Below, in pieces: positions 10,782 to 18,436 of a stretch of 64,000 bases of DNA. The stretch spans positions 111,575 through 175,574 of the forward strand of contig JASEFS010000003.1 of assembly GCA_030018495.1 (NCBI GenBank), given 5' to 3'. This stretch comes from Deltaproteobacteria bacterium. GTDB lineage: Bacteria; Desulfobacterota; Desulfobaccia; Desulfobaccales; 0-14-0-80-60-11. Made by a program: the position numbers and the translations under genes. The stretch's first letter is position 1. Every line of letters starts with the position of its first letter. Below the pieces are notes generated by a model. That model worked only from the letters and a program-made list of their open reading frames with translations, was not told the origin of the DNA and ran no database searches.

Positions 10782-11387
10782 TCACGTCTCCACCCGGTGC
10801 CCCAGGGCCTCCTTCAAGGTCTGCTGGTCGATATACTTGATGTCGCCGCCCATGGGCAGGCCGTAGGCGATGCGGCTGACCTTGACCCCCAGGGGTTTGA
10901 GCTGCTCGCTCAGATAGGTGGTGGTGACTTCTCCTTCCATGGTGGGGTTGAGGGCCAGAATCACCTCCTCAATGCCCTCGCTCTTGATTCTTTCCTCCAG
11001 CTCCCGGATGCGAAGGTCTTCGGGTTTAACGCCTTCCAGGGGGGAAATCAGGCCGCCCAGGACATGGTAATACCCCGAGAACCAGCCGGTCCTTTCGATG
11101 GGCAGAAGGTCACCCGGGTCGGCCACCACCAATATCTGGCCCTGGGTGCGGCCCGGGTCGGCGCAGATGGGGCAAAGCTCCTGATCGGCGAACGCGAAAC
11201 AGCGGCGGCAGAACTTGATCTTTTCCTTGAGTTCTTTAATTGCCTCTACCAACTCCCGCGCTTCCCCTTCCGGGGCGCGGAGCAGGTAGAGGGCCATGCG
11301 GGTGGCGGTTTTCTCCCCCACCCCCGGCCACTTGGCAATGGCCCGGATCACCCGCGTCAACGCTTCAGGGTACGCCCCTTTGGCCAT
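10782..11387 (-). CDS. recR: RecR recombination mediator
   Basis: 201 residues. It works with RecO/RecF to load RecA on gapped DNA. Seen: a helix-hairpin-helix (AKWPGVGEKTATRMALYLL), a four-cysteine zinc finger (CRRC and CPIC, about residues 57-75), then a Toprim domain (ILVVADPGDLLPIERTG) and the C-terminal SRIAYGLPMGGDIKYIDQQT. Normal length. It is downstream of ybaB on the same strand, but a 316-bp palindrome-rich gap separates them. Its 3' end is duplicated at 10465-10592. Confidence 0.97.
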   Translation of the reverse strand: MAKGAYPEALTRVIRAIAKWPGVGEKTATRMALYLLRAPEGEARELVEAIKELKEKIKFCRRCFAFADQELCPICADPGRTQGQILVVADPGDLLPIERTGWFSGYYHVLGGLISPLEGVKPEDLRIRELEERIKSEGIEEVILALNPTMEGEVTTTYLSEQLKPLGVKVSRIAYGLPMGGDIKYIDQQTLKEALGHRVET

Positions 11388-11400
11388 GCATCTCCTCTTT

Positions 11401-11421
11401 CAGGTGTCAGGTGCCAGGTGC
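11401..11421 (+). repeat. CAGGTGY heptad array, 5' side of recR
   Basis: Three units CAGGTGT, CAGGTGC, CAGGTGC beginning 13 bases outside the recR start codon. Confidence 0.7.
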
Positions 11422-11488
11422 TGAGAATGAAAAATCTGTGACACCTGAAGTTGTACCTTTCCCAAAACCCCTGTTGATTTGACCGGGA

Positions 11489-11530
11489 GCACAGGCTTCC
11501 AGCCTGTGCCGCACCGGAAAGATGCCGGTG
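11489..11530. repeat. REP-like palindrome pair A
   Basis: The first hairpin has arms GCACAGGCT and AGCCTGTGC (9 bp, perfect) with loop TCC. A second follows: CACCGG and CCGGTG around seven bases. The first hairpin recurs at 51015-51036. Confidence 0.8.
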
Positions 11531-11576
11531 TTTCCGACTTCCCCCCTCAACCCTGAACTTTACCTTTTAACGGCAG

Positions 11577-11620
11577 CACGGGCTTCCGGCCCGTGTCTTG
11601 GCGGGGCTGGAAGCCCCGCC
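11577..11620. repeat. REP-like palindrome pair B
   Basis: CACGGGC and GCCCGTG around TTCCG (11577-11595), then GGCGGGGCT and AGCCCCGCC around GGA (11600-11620), a perfect 9-bp stem with a 3-base loop. The GGCTTCC-like core links it to pair A. Confidence 0.8.
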
Positions 11621-11703
11621 TATCACAATTTTTATACGAGGGTTGGGAGGGGGGTGTGGGGGAAGGGCAGGGATGAGGCCCCTGGCGCTTCCTCCATGAA
11701 CTC

Positions 11704-12015
11704 TCAAAACAATCCCGGTATCTGCAAACCGCCGGTGAGTTTGCTCATTTCCTGGGCCACCATGTCCCGGCTGCGGTTCAGGGCCTCATTGACCGCGGCG
11801 GTGATTAGATCCTGGAGCATCTCGATATCGTCAGGGTTGGCGACTTCCGGGTCAATGCGCAGGGAGAGCAGTTCCTGGCGGCCGTTGACGGTGGCCTCCA
11901 CCATGCCGCCGCCGGCCTGAGCGCTGACCGTGCGCTTCCCCAGCTCCTCCTGGATTTCCGCCATCTTGCTTTGCAGCTTCTGGGCCTGCTTCATCAGCCC
12001 GCCTAAGTTCTTCAC
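11704..12015 (-). CDS. ybaB: YbaB/EbfC family nucleoid-associated protein
   Basis: 103 residues. A small dimeric DNA-binding protein usually encoded between dnaX and recR, as here. It starts MKNLGGLMKQAQKLQSKM and shows the family core VEATVNGRQELLSLRIDPEV. It overlaps the dnaX stop by 4 bp, so it is co-translated with dnaX. Confidence 0.95.
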   Translation of the reverse strand: MKNLGGLMKQAQKLQSKMAEIQEELGKRTVSAQAGGGMVEATVNGRQELLSLRIDPEVANPDDIEMLQDLITAAVNEALNRSRDMVAQEMSKLTGGLQIPGLF

Positions 12016-13622
12016 TCGCTTTCCTCCTTGCCTTGGGACTCAAGCCAGCGGCCGCCGAGAATCTCCAGGGCCTGTTGCTTGAGTTCAGCCATGGCCAGTG
12101 GTTTGGGGGCCTCGGCCTTGGACCTGGGCGGCGCCTTTCTGTCCGGCAGTTCCACTTTGAGGGAATATTGAGGTCCGAAGAAAGCCTGGACAAGTTTTTG
12201 CAGCTGGGCCTCCTGCTGCGCTCCGCCCAAAGTCCAGGTCCGTCCTGTTTTAACATGCAGGCAATGGTCGGCGATCTTGGTCAGTTTGCATTGCGCCAGC
12301 TTGGCCGAAAGGGGCCCGTTCTCTTCTCTTTTGACGAAGTCAAGAAAGTCGCGCCAGGCGCTGTCCGGGTCTGCTTCGTCAAAGGTCTTGGGCGGCTGGG
12401 GCGCGTCTGTCGCGGCGGCGACCGGCTGGGCGGAGGCCGCCTCGGCACCGGGTCTGGACAGGCCGCTGGTCTGTCGAGACCCCAGGCGGCGCTCCAGGTC
12501 CTCCAATCGCTTGACCCAATCCTCAAGAGGAATCAGGGGCTCAAGATGCACCAGTTTCAAAAGCAACACTTCCAAAACCAGCCGGGGCTGCGGGGCGCGC
12601 CTGAGCTCCTCCTCGCCCTGAAGCAGCACGCTCAACAAATTGTGCAGGTGCACGGCCGGGACGCCGCGGGCCAGGCCGGTGAGATCCTCCCATTCCGAGT
12701 CGGCCACCGGCGCCAGGGCCCTGGCTTCCGGGTGCAGACCGGCCAGCAGGAGATGGCGGGCATAACTTAGGAGGTCCAGGTAAAAGCGCTTCAGGTCATG
12801 GCCTTGATTGTAAAGGTCGTCCACCAAAGTGAGGAGAGCCTGTCCCTGGCGCTCCACAATGGCCTTAACCGCAGTGAGGAGCGCCCCCCGCTCGGTGACC
12901 CCCAGGATGCGGGCGATCTCCGGGGCACCCACCGCTTCCCCGCCGAAGGTCACCACCTGATCCAGGAAGCCCTGGGCATCCCGGAGGCTGCCTTCCGCTT
13001 CCCGGGCCACCAGGGCCAGGCCCTCGGCGTCGATGTTCCAGCCTTCCTGCTTGACCAGCTTTTCCAAATGCTCCTGAATCAGGGACGCGGGGATCCGCCG
13101 GAAATCGTAGCGCTGGCAGCGGGAGAGGATGGTGACCGGCACCTTGTGGGGCTCGGTGGTGGCCATAATAAAGATTGCATGGGGCGGCGGCTCTTCCAGG
13201 GTCTTCAGCAGGGCGTTGAAGGCCTCTTTGGTGAGCATGTGCACTTCGTCGATAATGTAAACCTTATAGTGGCCCTGCACCGGCACGTACTTGATTTTTT
13301 CCCTGAGGTCCCTGACTTCGTCGATGCCCCGGTTGGAGGCGCCGTCGATTTCCAGCACGTCCAGGGAAGCGCCGCTGGTGATTTCCCGGCAGGCCTGACA
13401 CTCATTGCAGGGATGCGGGGTGGGGCCGTGCTCACAGTTCAGGGCTTTGGCGAAAATCCTGGCCACCGAGGTCTTGCCTACCCCCCGGGAGCCGCTGAAT
13501 AAAAAGGCGTGGGCCACCCGGCCCTGGGCGATGGCGTTCTGGAGGGTCACCGTGACGGGCTCCTGGCCCACCACCTCTTCAAAGCTTTGGGGACGCCATT
13601 TGCGGGCTAAAACCTGATACAT
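12012..13622 (-). CDS. dnaX: DNA polymerase III tau/gamma subunit
   Basis: 536 residues. Clamp-loader AAA+ ATPase. Walker A GSRGVGKTS near residue 45, a four-cysteine zinc module (CEHG...CNECQAC) near 64-79, Walker B/DExx IIDEVHML, and sensor-1 SRCQRYDFR. Residues from about 365 are a Pro/Ala-rich linker and a tau-specific C-terminal domain. No clear frameshift signal for a separate gamma form was found by eye. First gene of dnaX-ybaB(-recR). Confidence 0.96.
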   Translation of the reverse strand: MYQVLARKWRPQSFEEVVGQEPVTVTLQNAIAQGRVAHAFLFSGSRGVGKTSVARIFAKALNCEHGPTPHPCNECQACREITSGASLDVLEIDGASNRGIDEVRDLREKIKYVPVQGHYKVYIIDEVHMLTKEAFNALLKTLEEPPPHAIFIMATTEPHKVPVTILSRCQRYDFRRIPASLIQEHLEKLVKQEGWNIDAEGLALVAREAEGSLRDAQGFLDQVVTFGGEAVGAPEIARILGVTERGALLTAVKAIVERQGQALLTLVDDLYNQGHDLKRFYLDLLSYARHLLLAGLHPEARALAPVADSEWEDLTGLARGVPAVHLHNLLSVLLQGEEELRRAPQPRLVLEVLLLKLVHLEPLIPLEDWVKRLEDLERRLGSRQTSGLSRPGAEAASAQPVAAATDAPQPPKTFDEADPDSAWRDFLDFVKREENGPLSAKLAQCKLTKIADHCLHVKTGRTWTLGGAQQEAQLQKLVQAFFGPQYSLKVELPDRKAPPRSKAEAPKPLAMAELKQQALEILGGRWLESQGKEESE

Positions 13623-13629
13623 AAGGACG

Positions 13630-13660
<31 letters not shown>

Positions 13661-13810
13661 GAAACAGGCTCGAAAGGAAATCCGGGAAAACAGAGAATCA
13701 AGCGATGCTGAGGAAGTCTTATGGTGAGTCACCAAAAGCCAGCTTATTCCCTGATACAAGCACTTTTTTTCCATCATATGGGATTATGGGCAATCTTTTT
13801 TTCTTTTAAC

Positions 13811-13842
13811 CCAAAACCAAAAAACCGAAAACCAAAAACGGT
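13811..13842 (-). repeat. GGTTTTC-type heptad array, 3' side of tRNA-Ser(GGA)
   Basis: Plus strand CCAAAAC, CAAAAAA, CCGAAAA, CCAAAAA units. On the minus strand it reads GGTTTT-like heptads leading away from the tRNA 3' end, 8 bases from its CCA. Confidence 0.75.
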
Positions 13843-13849
13843 ATTAAAA

Positions 13850-13942
13850 TGGCGGAGAGAGAGGGATTCGAACCCTCGGTGCGTTTTTAAGACGCACACA
13901 CGATTTCCAGTCGTGCCCCTTCAGCCGCTCGGGCATCTCTCC
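13850..13942 (-). tRNA. tRNA-Ser (anticodon GGA)
   Basis: 93 bases including an encoded CCA. Acceptor GGAGAGA pairs with TCTCTCC; discriminator G; D-arm GCCCGAGCGGCTGAAGGGGC; anticodon loop CTGGAAA gives GGA (reads UCC/UCU). A long variable arm typical of class II tRNA-Ser and the T-loop GGTTCGAATCC are present. Confidence 0.96.
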
Positions 13943-13953
13943 GCGTTCAAAAA

Positions 13954-13985
13954 ACGGTTTTCAGTTTTCAGTTTTCCGTTTTCAG
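13954..13985 (+). repeat. GGTTTTC-type heptad array, 5' side of tRNA-Ser(GGA)
   Basis: Units GGTTTTC, AGTTTTC, AGTTTTC, CGTTTTC starting about 12 bases outside the tRNA 5' end. With the 13811 array it brackets the tRNA in inverted orientation. Confidence 0.8.
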
Positions 13986-14064
13986 CAAAAAGCCTGGTGA
14001 AATATTAAGGTAAAATTGAATTTAACCAGAATGATGCGATAAAAAAACCTCGCTTCGTCTTTAT

Positions 14065-14091
14065 AACCGAAAACCGAAAACCGAAAACGGT
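14065..14091 (-). repeat. GGTTTTC heptad array, inverted, not next to a gene end
   Basis: Plus strand repeats AACCGAA/AACCGAA/AACCGAA, i.e. GGTTTTC on the minus strand. The one array with no gene end within about 100 bases; it faces the array at 13954-13985. Confidence 0.8.
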
Positions 14092-14100
14092 ATTTAACGA

Positions 14101-14121
14101 CAGTGGTCAGTGGCCGGTGGC
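14101..14121 (+). repeat. CAGTGGY heptad array
   Basis: Three units CAGTGGT, CAGTGGC, CGGTGGC, directly beside the inverted GGTTTTC array. Confidence 0.65.
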
Positions 14122-14164
14122 CATGGTTTCTAAAAAGCTTAAAAGTGCCTCGGCCTTTTTTACT

Positions 14165-14193
14165 GAAACCCGAAAACTGAAAACTGAAAACCG
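14165..14193 (-). repeat. GGTTTTC-type heptad array, 3' side of tRNA-Ser(CGA)
   Basis: Minus strand reads GGTTTTC, AGTTTTC, AGTTTTC, GGGTTTC leading away from the tRNA 3' end, 8 bases from its CCA. Confidence 0.8.
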
Positions 14194-14200
14194 TATTTAA

Positions 14201-14294
14201 TGGCGGAGGGGGTGGGATTCGAACCCACGTGAGGGCTGTTAACCCCCAAGCCGATTTCGAGTCGGCCCCGTTACGGCCACTTCGGTACCCCTCC
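14201..14294 (-). tRNA. tRNA-Ser (anticodon CGA)
   Basis: 94 bases including an encoded CCA. Acceptor GGAGGGG pairs with CCCCTCC; discriminator G; anticodon loop CTCGAAA gives CGA (reads UCG). Long class II variable arm; T-loop GGTTCGAATCC. It is about 260 bp upstream of tRNA-Ser(GGA) on the same strand. Confidence 0.96.
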
Positions 14295-14299
14295 AATAG

Positions 14300-14330
14300 C
14301 AGTGGCCAGTGTCCAGTAGTCAGTGGCCAG
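14300..14330 (+). repeat. CAGTGGY heptad array, 5' side of tRNA-Ser(CGA)
   Basis: Units CAGTGGC, CAGTGTC, CAGTAGT, CAGTGGC beginning 6 bases outside the tRNA 5' end. Confidence 0.8.
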
Positions 14331-14361
14331 ATTATCAGGGTGCGCACCGCGCCTCATGATT

Positions 14362-14823
14362 CTATTTTTGTCTGCGCCGGGCCTGAAAAAAATCTTGGAG
14401 CAACTCCCGGCATTCGGCTTCCCTGACCCCGCCGGTGACTTCGAAGCGATGATTCAGGCGCCGGTCTTCCGGGATGCGATAGAGCGACACGCAGGCCCCG
14501 GCCTTGGGGTCGGCCGCGCCGAAAACCAGGCGCTTGACGCGGGCCTGCATCATGGCGCCCACGCACATGAGGCACGGTTCGATAGTAACATAGAGGGTCG
14601 CACCCGGCAACCGGTAATTCCCCTTCTTGGCCGCGGCCCGACGCAGGGCCAGAATCTCGGCATGGGCCGTGGGGTCGCCCAAACCCACAGGCGCGTTGTG
14701 GGCTTGTCCCAAAATTTCCCCGGCCTCTCCCACCACCACCGCGCCCACCGGCACCTCGCCCGCGGCCGCGGCCTTGCGGGCTTGTACCAGGGCCAAATCC
14801 ATGAAGTCCACGTCTCTGGGCAC
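14362..14823 (-). CDS. tadA: tRNA-specific adenosine-34 deaminase
   Basis: 153 residues. Converts wobble adenosine to inosine in tRNA-Arg(ACG). Zinc deaminase motifs are complete: HAEI (His ligand and catalytic Glu) near residue 54 and PCLMC near 84-88. The preceding EVPVGAVVV and following [11 protein letters not shown] segments are family-typical. Start is GTG at 14823; an in-frame ATG seven codons on is possible. It lies upstream of dnaX, separated by the tRNAs. Confidence 0.94.
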   Translation of the reverse strand: MPRDVDFMDLALVQARKAAAAGEVPVGAVVVGEAGEILGQAHNAPVGLGDPTAHAEILALRRAAAKKGNYRLPGATLYVTIEPCLMCVGAMMQARVKRLVFGAADPKAGACVSLYRIPEDRRLNHRFEVTGGVREAECRELLQDFFQARRRQK

Positions 14824-14915
14824 GGCAATTACTTCAGAGTATAGGCTGGCGCTCGGAATACAGCACTTGACAGGGGAATTTTACGATAAGAGGCGACCAG
14901 GATCAAAGAGGAAGT

Positions 14916-15317
14916 TCAATCAGTCAGGCGCTCCGGTTTATCCGCTTTCCCGTTCATCAGTTTAAGGGCGCCGGCCTCGAAGCGCTCCAAAATCTCCAAA
15001 GCCCGATGTTCCTGGCTCAGAAGGGTCCGAATCTTTTCCTCCTGTCCGCATGCAGGCGACTGTTTCAACAGCAGTTCATAAGACTGGCTTTGTTCCCGGT
15101 GACGGGCTTTCAACAGCCTCAAGCGGAAGATGAAGATTTGCACCAGAAGCGGGTCTTCGGCCCATTTCAGATATTCCAGGGTGCGGGGAAAATCCTCCTC
15201 CTCCATGGCGGCCAGGGCCAGGTGGCGGTAGTACCCGGCGGGCAAGAGGCCGGAATCAGCCACCGGCCCGGCCAATAAACGTCGGCCCAAACCCACCAAT
15301 ATTCCTAAACCGAACAT
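14916..15317 (-). CDS. Hypothetical helical protein
   Basis: 133 residues, not recognised. A short hydrophobic N-terminus (FGLGILVGLGRRLLAG) is followed by helical, Leu/Glu-rich sequence resembling tetratricopeptide-like helices (YYRHLALAAMEEEDFPRTLEYLKWAEDP). Overall it could be a small membrane-anchored TPR-like protein. It lies 92 bp upstream of tadA on the same strand, with no clear partner. Coding potential rests on length and composition only. Confidence 0.6.
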   Translation of the reverse strand: MFGLGILVGLGRRLLAGPVADSGLLPAGYYRHLALAAMEEEDFPRTLEYLKWAEDPLLVQIFIFRLRLLKARHREQSQSYELLLKQSPACGQEEKIRTLLSQEHRALEILERFEAGALKLMNGKADKPERLTD

Positions 15318-15482
15318 CGTAATCGTCCCGACAAATCATTTAAGGTGCACAGGGAAAAAGGTGAAAAAGGCGAAAGGGAAAAAATTGCCACCCTTTTCGC
15401 CTCTTAACCTCGTCGCCTTTTGGCCTCTGGCGTTAAGGCACGAAAAGCCTGCCGGCTATTGATCAGGGGGCGCTCAATTCCA

Positions 15483-15806
15483 TTAAGCGTTTTGCGCCTT
15501 GATGCCGGCGTCCAGCATGTTGCTCAGAATTTCTTTCAGCTCCGGCAGGTCGTCGGCCAGCTCCTCGATCTTGCGTTTGACCTCCCGGTAGTCTTCGTCA
15601 TCACGCTTTTTGACCTGGACCAGAGAATCCTGCAGAGCTTCAACCAGGCGGCGGTCCAGGCGCCAGAGACCGGCGGCCGCGCCCACCAGCTCCAGCAAAC
15701 CATGGGTGAAATGATGGCCGGTGATCTCCTGCAAGGTCAGTTCGGCGGCCAAGCCGGCCACCGCGCCCACAATTGCGCCGTTTATGGAGATGTCCTTGCG
15801 GTTCAT
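15483..15806 (-). CDS. Hypothetical protein, glycine-zipper helix plus coiled coil
   Basis: 107 residues, not recognised. Residues 10-25 (GAIVGAVAGLAAELTL) look like a glycine-rich membrane or zipper helix. The rest, from LVEALQDSLVQVKKRDDEDY on, is a charged coiled coil. Its start overlaps the stop of the next gene upstream (15803-16108) by 4 bp, so the two are surely co-translated and perhaps form one membrane complex. Confidence 0.7.
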   Translation of the reverse strand: MNRKDISINGAIVGAVAGLAAELTLQEITGHHFTHGLLELVGAAAGLWRLDRRLVEALQDSLVQVKKRDDEDYREVKRKIEELADDLPELKEILSNMLDAGIKAQNA

Positions 15807-16108
15807 TTTGAACCCTCCTGGGTAATGGCCAGAATCCTTTTGTATTCAATGAGTTTGTCGTTTTCTTTGAGGAGGGGCGGGGTCTTGCCCAATTTATCAG
15901 CCAACCGCTCGGTTTCCGCCAGCATTTTGGCGATATGGCGGTCCTTTGCGGCCAGGCGGCGCTTGAGCTCCCGGTTCTCCGCGGCCAGCCGTCCGGCTTC
16001 GGAGCGCCCCAGCCAACGGCGGATGCGCGCCGCGGCGAGGAGAACGCCGACGCCCGCTGCACCTCCGAGTATAAAGCCCAGCATAAAGTCCATCAGGCTG
16101 ATTTCCAT
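15803..16108 (-). CDS. Hypothetical protein, one membrane helix plus coiled coil
   Basis: 101 residues, not recognised. An N-terminal membrane helix (FMLGFILGGAAGVGVLLAAARI) is followed by a basic coiled coil (RLAAENRELKRRLAAKDRHI). Its architecture mirrors its 4-bp-overlapping partner downstream. Such single-helix coiled-coil proteins can be stalk, division or phage-shock-type factors; nothing here decides between them. Confidence 0.7.
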   Translation of the reverse strand: MEISLMDFMLGFILGGAAGVGVLLAAARIRRWLGRSEAGRLAAENRELKRRLAAKDRHIAKMLAETERLADKLGKTPPLLKENDKLIEYKRILAITQEGSK

Positions 16109-16300
16109 ACGTACTTGCCGCTAAAGCAAAGAATGGGGTGAATGATCACCCCGAAAAGTATTGGCAAAGTGTTTCCCATTTTCTTTAGTATATTAGCAGC
16201 TATAAAAAGGAAAGTCAATGAGACCGGACCTGGCTGAAGGCTTGTCAGGCCGGGCCATAAATGGCACAATATGCCAAATCCGCACCCGAGGAGAGGACTC

Positions 16301-17593
16301 ATGAGCAACACCAAGGCCATGTACCGCACCATTTTGGCGGACCATTTCCCGCCCGAGATGACCATCAGCTTCGGCGATCAGAAGCTCATTTACCGCAAGC
16401 GAACCTGGAAGATTCCGGACCCGAAGTCGGGGGAGGTTATCGAGAGCGGTCTCAGGTATGGGGAAAACCCGGACCAGGAAGCAGCCCTGTATGAACTGGT
16501 GAACGGCAATTTAGTGCTGGGCGGCTGCCATTTCATCGAGCCGGGTTCCGGCCTGGTGAGTGCCCTGGATGAGAGTGCCATGCTTCAGGCCGGGAAACAT
16601 CCCGGCAAAACCAATCTCACGGACTTGGACAACGGCCTTAATATAATAAAGTTCCTCCAGAAAAAACCAGCCGCGGTTATTCTCAAACACAACAATCCCT
16701 GCGGCGCGGCCTGGGGCGAAACGTTGGCCGAGGCCTATGACAAAGCCAATATGGCCGACCGCATCGCGGCTTTCGGGGGCGCGGCGGTTTTTAACCGGCC
16801 CATGGACAAGGCTACGGCCGAACTGGTCAGCGCCAATTATCTGGAAGTAGTGGCTGCCCCGGAATACGAGGCCGGCACCCTGGAAATTCTTAAAAAATCC
16901 AAGGACCTGCGCATTATCCGAGTGGACCATTTCGCCCGTTTGCAGCATCTTTTGCACCGCCGTTTCGTGGATTTTAAAAGCTTGATCGACGGCGGCCTTA
17001 TTGTGCAGCAGTCGCCGCTTTGCGCCATTTTGAAGAAGGAGGATTTCAAACCCGCGGTGGCCGTTCACCAGGGTCGGGAATACCGGCCCAAGCGGGAGCC
17101 CAGCGACCGGGAATATGACGACCTTCTCTTCGGCTGGTGGGTGGAGCAGGGGGTTACCTCCAATTCCGTTCTCTTTGTCAAGGACGGGGTCACCATGGGC
17201 ATCGGCACCGGCGAGCAGGACCGGGTCGGGGTGGCGGAAATCGCGGTTTTTAAGGCCTACACCAAATACGCCGACAAACTCTGTTTCAAGCGGTTCGGCA
17301 TCCCTTACAAAATCCTGGAGCTGGAAATTCTCCAGCGTAAAAAGGAGCCTTCCGACAAGGTGGAAATCGACAAGGAGACCGAGGATGCCAAAGGCGGGCT
17401 CATCGGCGCGGTGATGATCTCCGATGCCTTCTTTCCCTTCCGGGACGGGGTGGATGTGGGCATCCGCCAGGGCATCAGCGCGGTGTGCCATCCGGGCGGC
17501 TCCATCCGGGATTACGAAGTAATTGAAGCCTGCAACGAAGCGGACCCGCCTGTGGCCATGGTGTTCACCGGCCAGCGGGCTTTTAAGCATTAA
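16301..17593 (+). CDS. Stand-alone AICAR formyltransferase (PurH C-terminal domain only)
   Basis: 430 residues from the ATG at 16301, which has GAGGAG 8-13 bases upstream; a start at 16271 lacks this. Catalyses AICAR + 10-formyl-THF to FAICAR in purine synthesis. The AICARFT entry motif RYGENP is at 52-57 and the catalytic KHNNPCG at 129-135; the end FFPFRDGVDVG...GGSIRD is also typical. The usual N-terminal IMP cyclohydrolase domain (about 200 residues) is absent, so ring closure needs another enzyme. No purine genes adjoin it. Confidence 0.9.
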   Translation: MSNTKAMYRTILADHFPPEMTISFGDQKLIYRKRTWKIPDPKSGEVIESGLRYGENPDQEAALYELVNGNLVLGGCHFIEPGSGLVSALDESAMLQAGKHPGKTNLTDLDNGLNIIKFLQKKPAAVILKHNNPCGAAWGETLAEAYDKANMADRIAAFGGAAVFNRPMDKATAELVSANYLEVVAAPEYEAGTLEILKKSKDLRIIRVDHFARLQHLLHRRFVDFKSLIDGGLIVQQSPLCAILKKEDFKPAVAVHQGREYRPKREPSDREYDDLLFGWWVEQGVTSNSVLFVKDGVTMGIGTGEQDRVGVAEIAVFKAYTKYADKLCFKRFGIPYKILELEILQRKKEPSDKVEIDKETEDAKGGLIGAVMISDAFFPFRDGVDVGIRQGISAVCHPGGSIRDYEVIEACNEADPPVAMVFTGQRAFKH

Positions 17594-17601
17594 GGTTATG
17601 C

Positions 17602-17634
17602 GGGGAGGGTCTAAGCTGTTCCTTCGCCCTCCCC
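17602..17634 (+). terminator. Hairpin after the AICAR formyltransferase gene
   Basis: GGGGAGGG and CCCTCCCC form an 8-bp stem around 17 bases, starting 8 bases past the stop. No T-run follows, so termination is uncertain. Confidence 0.4.
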
Positions 17635-17782
17635 TTCGCCCCTCCAGCTGCCGGAAACCATTGCCGTCCGTAAGATTCGGAAATTCTTGGATTCAAACCG
17701 GCGTGAAATTTTTAATTTGGCATGAAGTATCCTTGCATCCTGCCGGAGAGGCCTTAATGTTATTCCAAAGGAGATGCAGGCA

Positions 17783-18097
17783 ATGAAAAAAGTCAACCTA
17801 TATGAAGCCAATGATTTCAGCGACGCCTCCTTCAAGCGGCTGCTGGTGCATGATTCCCCATATTTCAAGATTCTCAATTTCAACTTCAGAGCCGGCCAGG
17901 AACTGCCGTTGCATTCCCATAATATCGAGGGACAGGTGAGCATGACCATATTGGAGGGGGAGGGCGAGTTTATGGGCAAGGACGCGAACTTGTCCGCCAA
18001 AGCCGGTGACGTCCTGGTCTGTGACATCAGCGAGCCGCACGGCCTCAGGGCCAAATCCGATCTCCGGCTTTTGGTCACCATTGCACCGCCTATTTAA
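17783..18097 (+). CDS. Small cupin-domain protein
   Basis: 104 residues from ATG 17783, which has AAAGGAG at proper spacing; the ATG at 17774 touches that site. A single cupin barrel: metal-binding motif 1 HSHNIEGQ...E (LPLHSHNIEGQVSMTILEGE) and motif 2 AGDVLVCDISEPHGL. Such proteins bind a metal and small ligands; the substrate is unknown. Transcribed alone. Confidence 0.8.
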   Translation: MKKVNLYEANDFSDASFKRLLVHDSPYFKILNFNFRAGQELPLHSHNIEGQVSMTILEGEGEFMGKDANLSAKAGDVLVCDISEPHGLRAKSDLRLLVTIAPPI

Positions 18098-18100
18098 AAA

Positions 18101-18130
18101 CGGTTTTCGGTTTTCTGTTTCCGGTTTTGG
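18101..18130 (+). repeat. GGTTTTC-type heptad array, 3' side of cupin gene
   Basis: Units GGTTTTC, GGTTTTC, TGTTTCC, GGTTTTG beginning 4 bases after the cupin stop codon. Confidence 0.8.
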
Positions 18131-18204
18131 GTGGAATTTGCTGCTTGGCCGGATTGGACCAGACCTGTCCCTGGCTATTACTTCATCTTTTATAAGGTGG
18201 TTTT

Positions 18205-18399
18205 ATGAGCCGAAAAGTAGTGGTTGATGAAGAAACCTGCATCGGCTGCGGCACCTGCGCCGGGTTGTGTCCTGATATATTCGAACTGGACGAATCACTG
18301 GGAAAGTCGCGGGTCATCATGCCCGAAGGCGGAGACGAGGAGTGCATCGAGGAGGCTGTCGAATCCTGTCCGGTGTCGGCCATCTCCTGGGAAGATTAG
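18205..18399 (+). CDS. One-cluster [4Fe-4S] ferredoxin
   Basis: 64 residues; a soluble low-potential electron carrier. Cluster ligands C12, C15, C18 (CIGCGTC) and the distal Cys of ESCPVSAI near residue 55. The extra C22 (GLCP) matches Desulfovibrio-type ferredoxins, where that Cys can be free or make a disulfide. Very acidic, as usual. AAGGTGG precedes the ATG. No redox partner adjoins. Confidence 0.93.
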   Translation: MSRKVVVDEETCIGCGTCAGLCPDIFELDESLGKSRVIMPEGGDEECIEEAVESCPVSAISWED

Positions 18400-18415
18400 G
18401 CTGAATCGGGGAAAG

Positions 18416-18436
18416 AAAAGAGGTTAAGACTCTTTT
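18416..18436. terminator. Small bidirectional terminator-like hairpin
   Basis: AAAAGAG and CTCTTTT around seven bases, between the convergent ferredoxin and PAS genes. The A- and T-rich arms could serve both strands. Confidence 0.5.

Larger units (their letters stand above)
11388..11703. other. 316-bp gap between recR and ybaB with REP-like palindromes
   Basis: Holds the CAGGTGY array and four hairpins at 11489-11620. The rest (11621-11703) is G-rich sequence with no recognisable element. Confidence 0.8.

Noticed and set aside
13982..14347. Minus-strand reading frame of 121 codons
   Set aside because: It runs straight through tRNA-Ser(CGA) and two heptad arrays; the EGYRSGRNGADSKSA stretch is a translated tRNA.
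16093..16365. Minus-strand frame of 90 codons with hydrophobic stretches
   Set aside because: It overlaps the start of the coiled-coil gene and the start of the AICAR formyltransferase gene and has no ribosome site.
16511..17590. 359-codon minus-strand frame opposite the AICAR formyltransferase
   Set aside because: Antisense shadow of a well-conserved gene.
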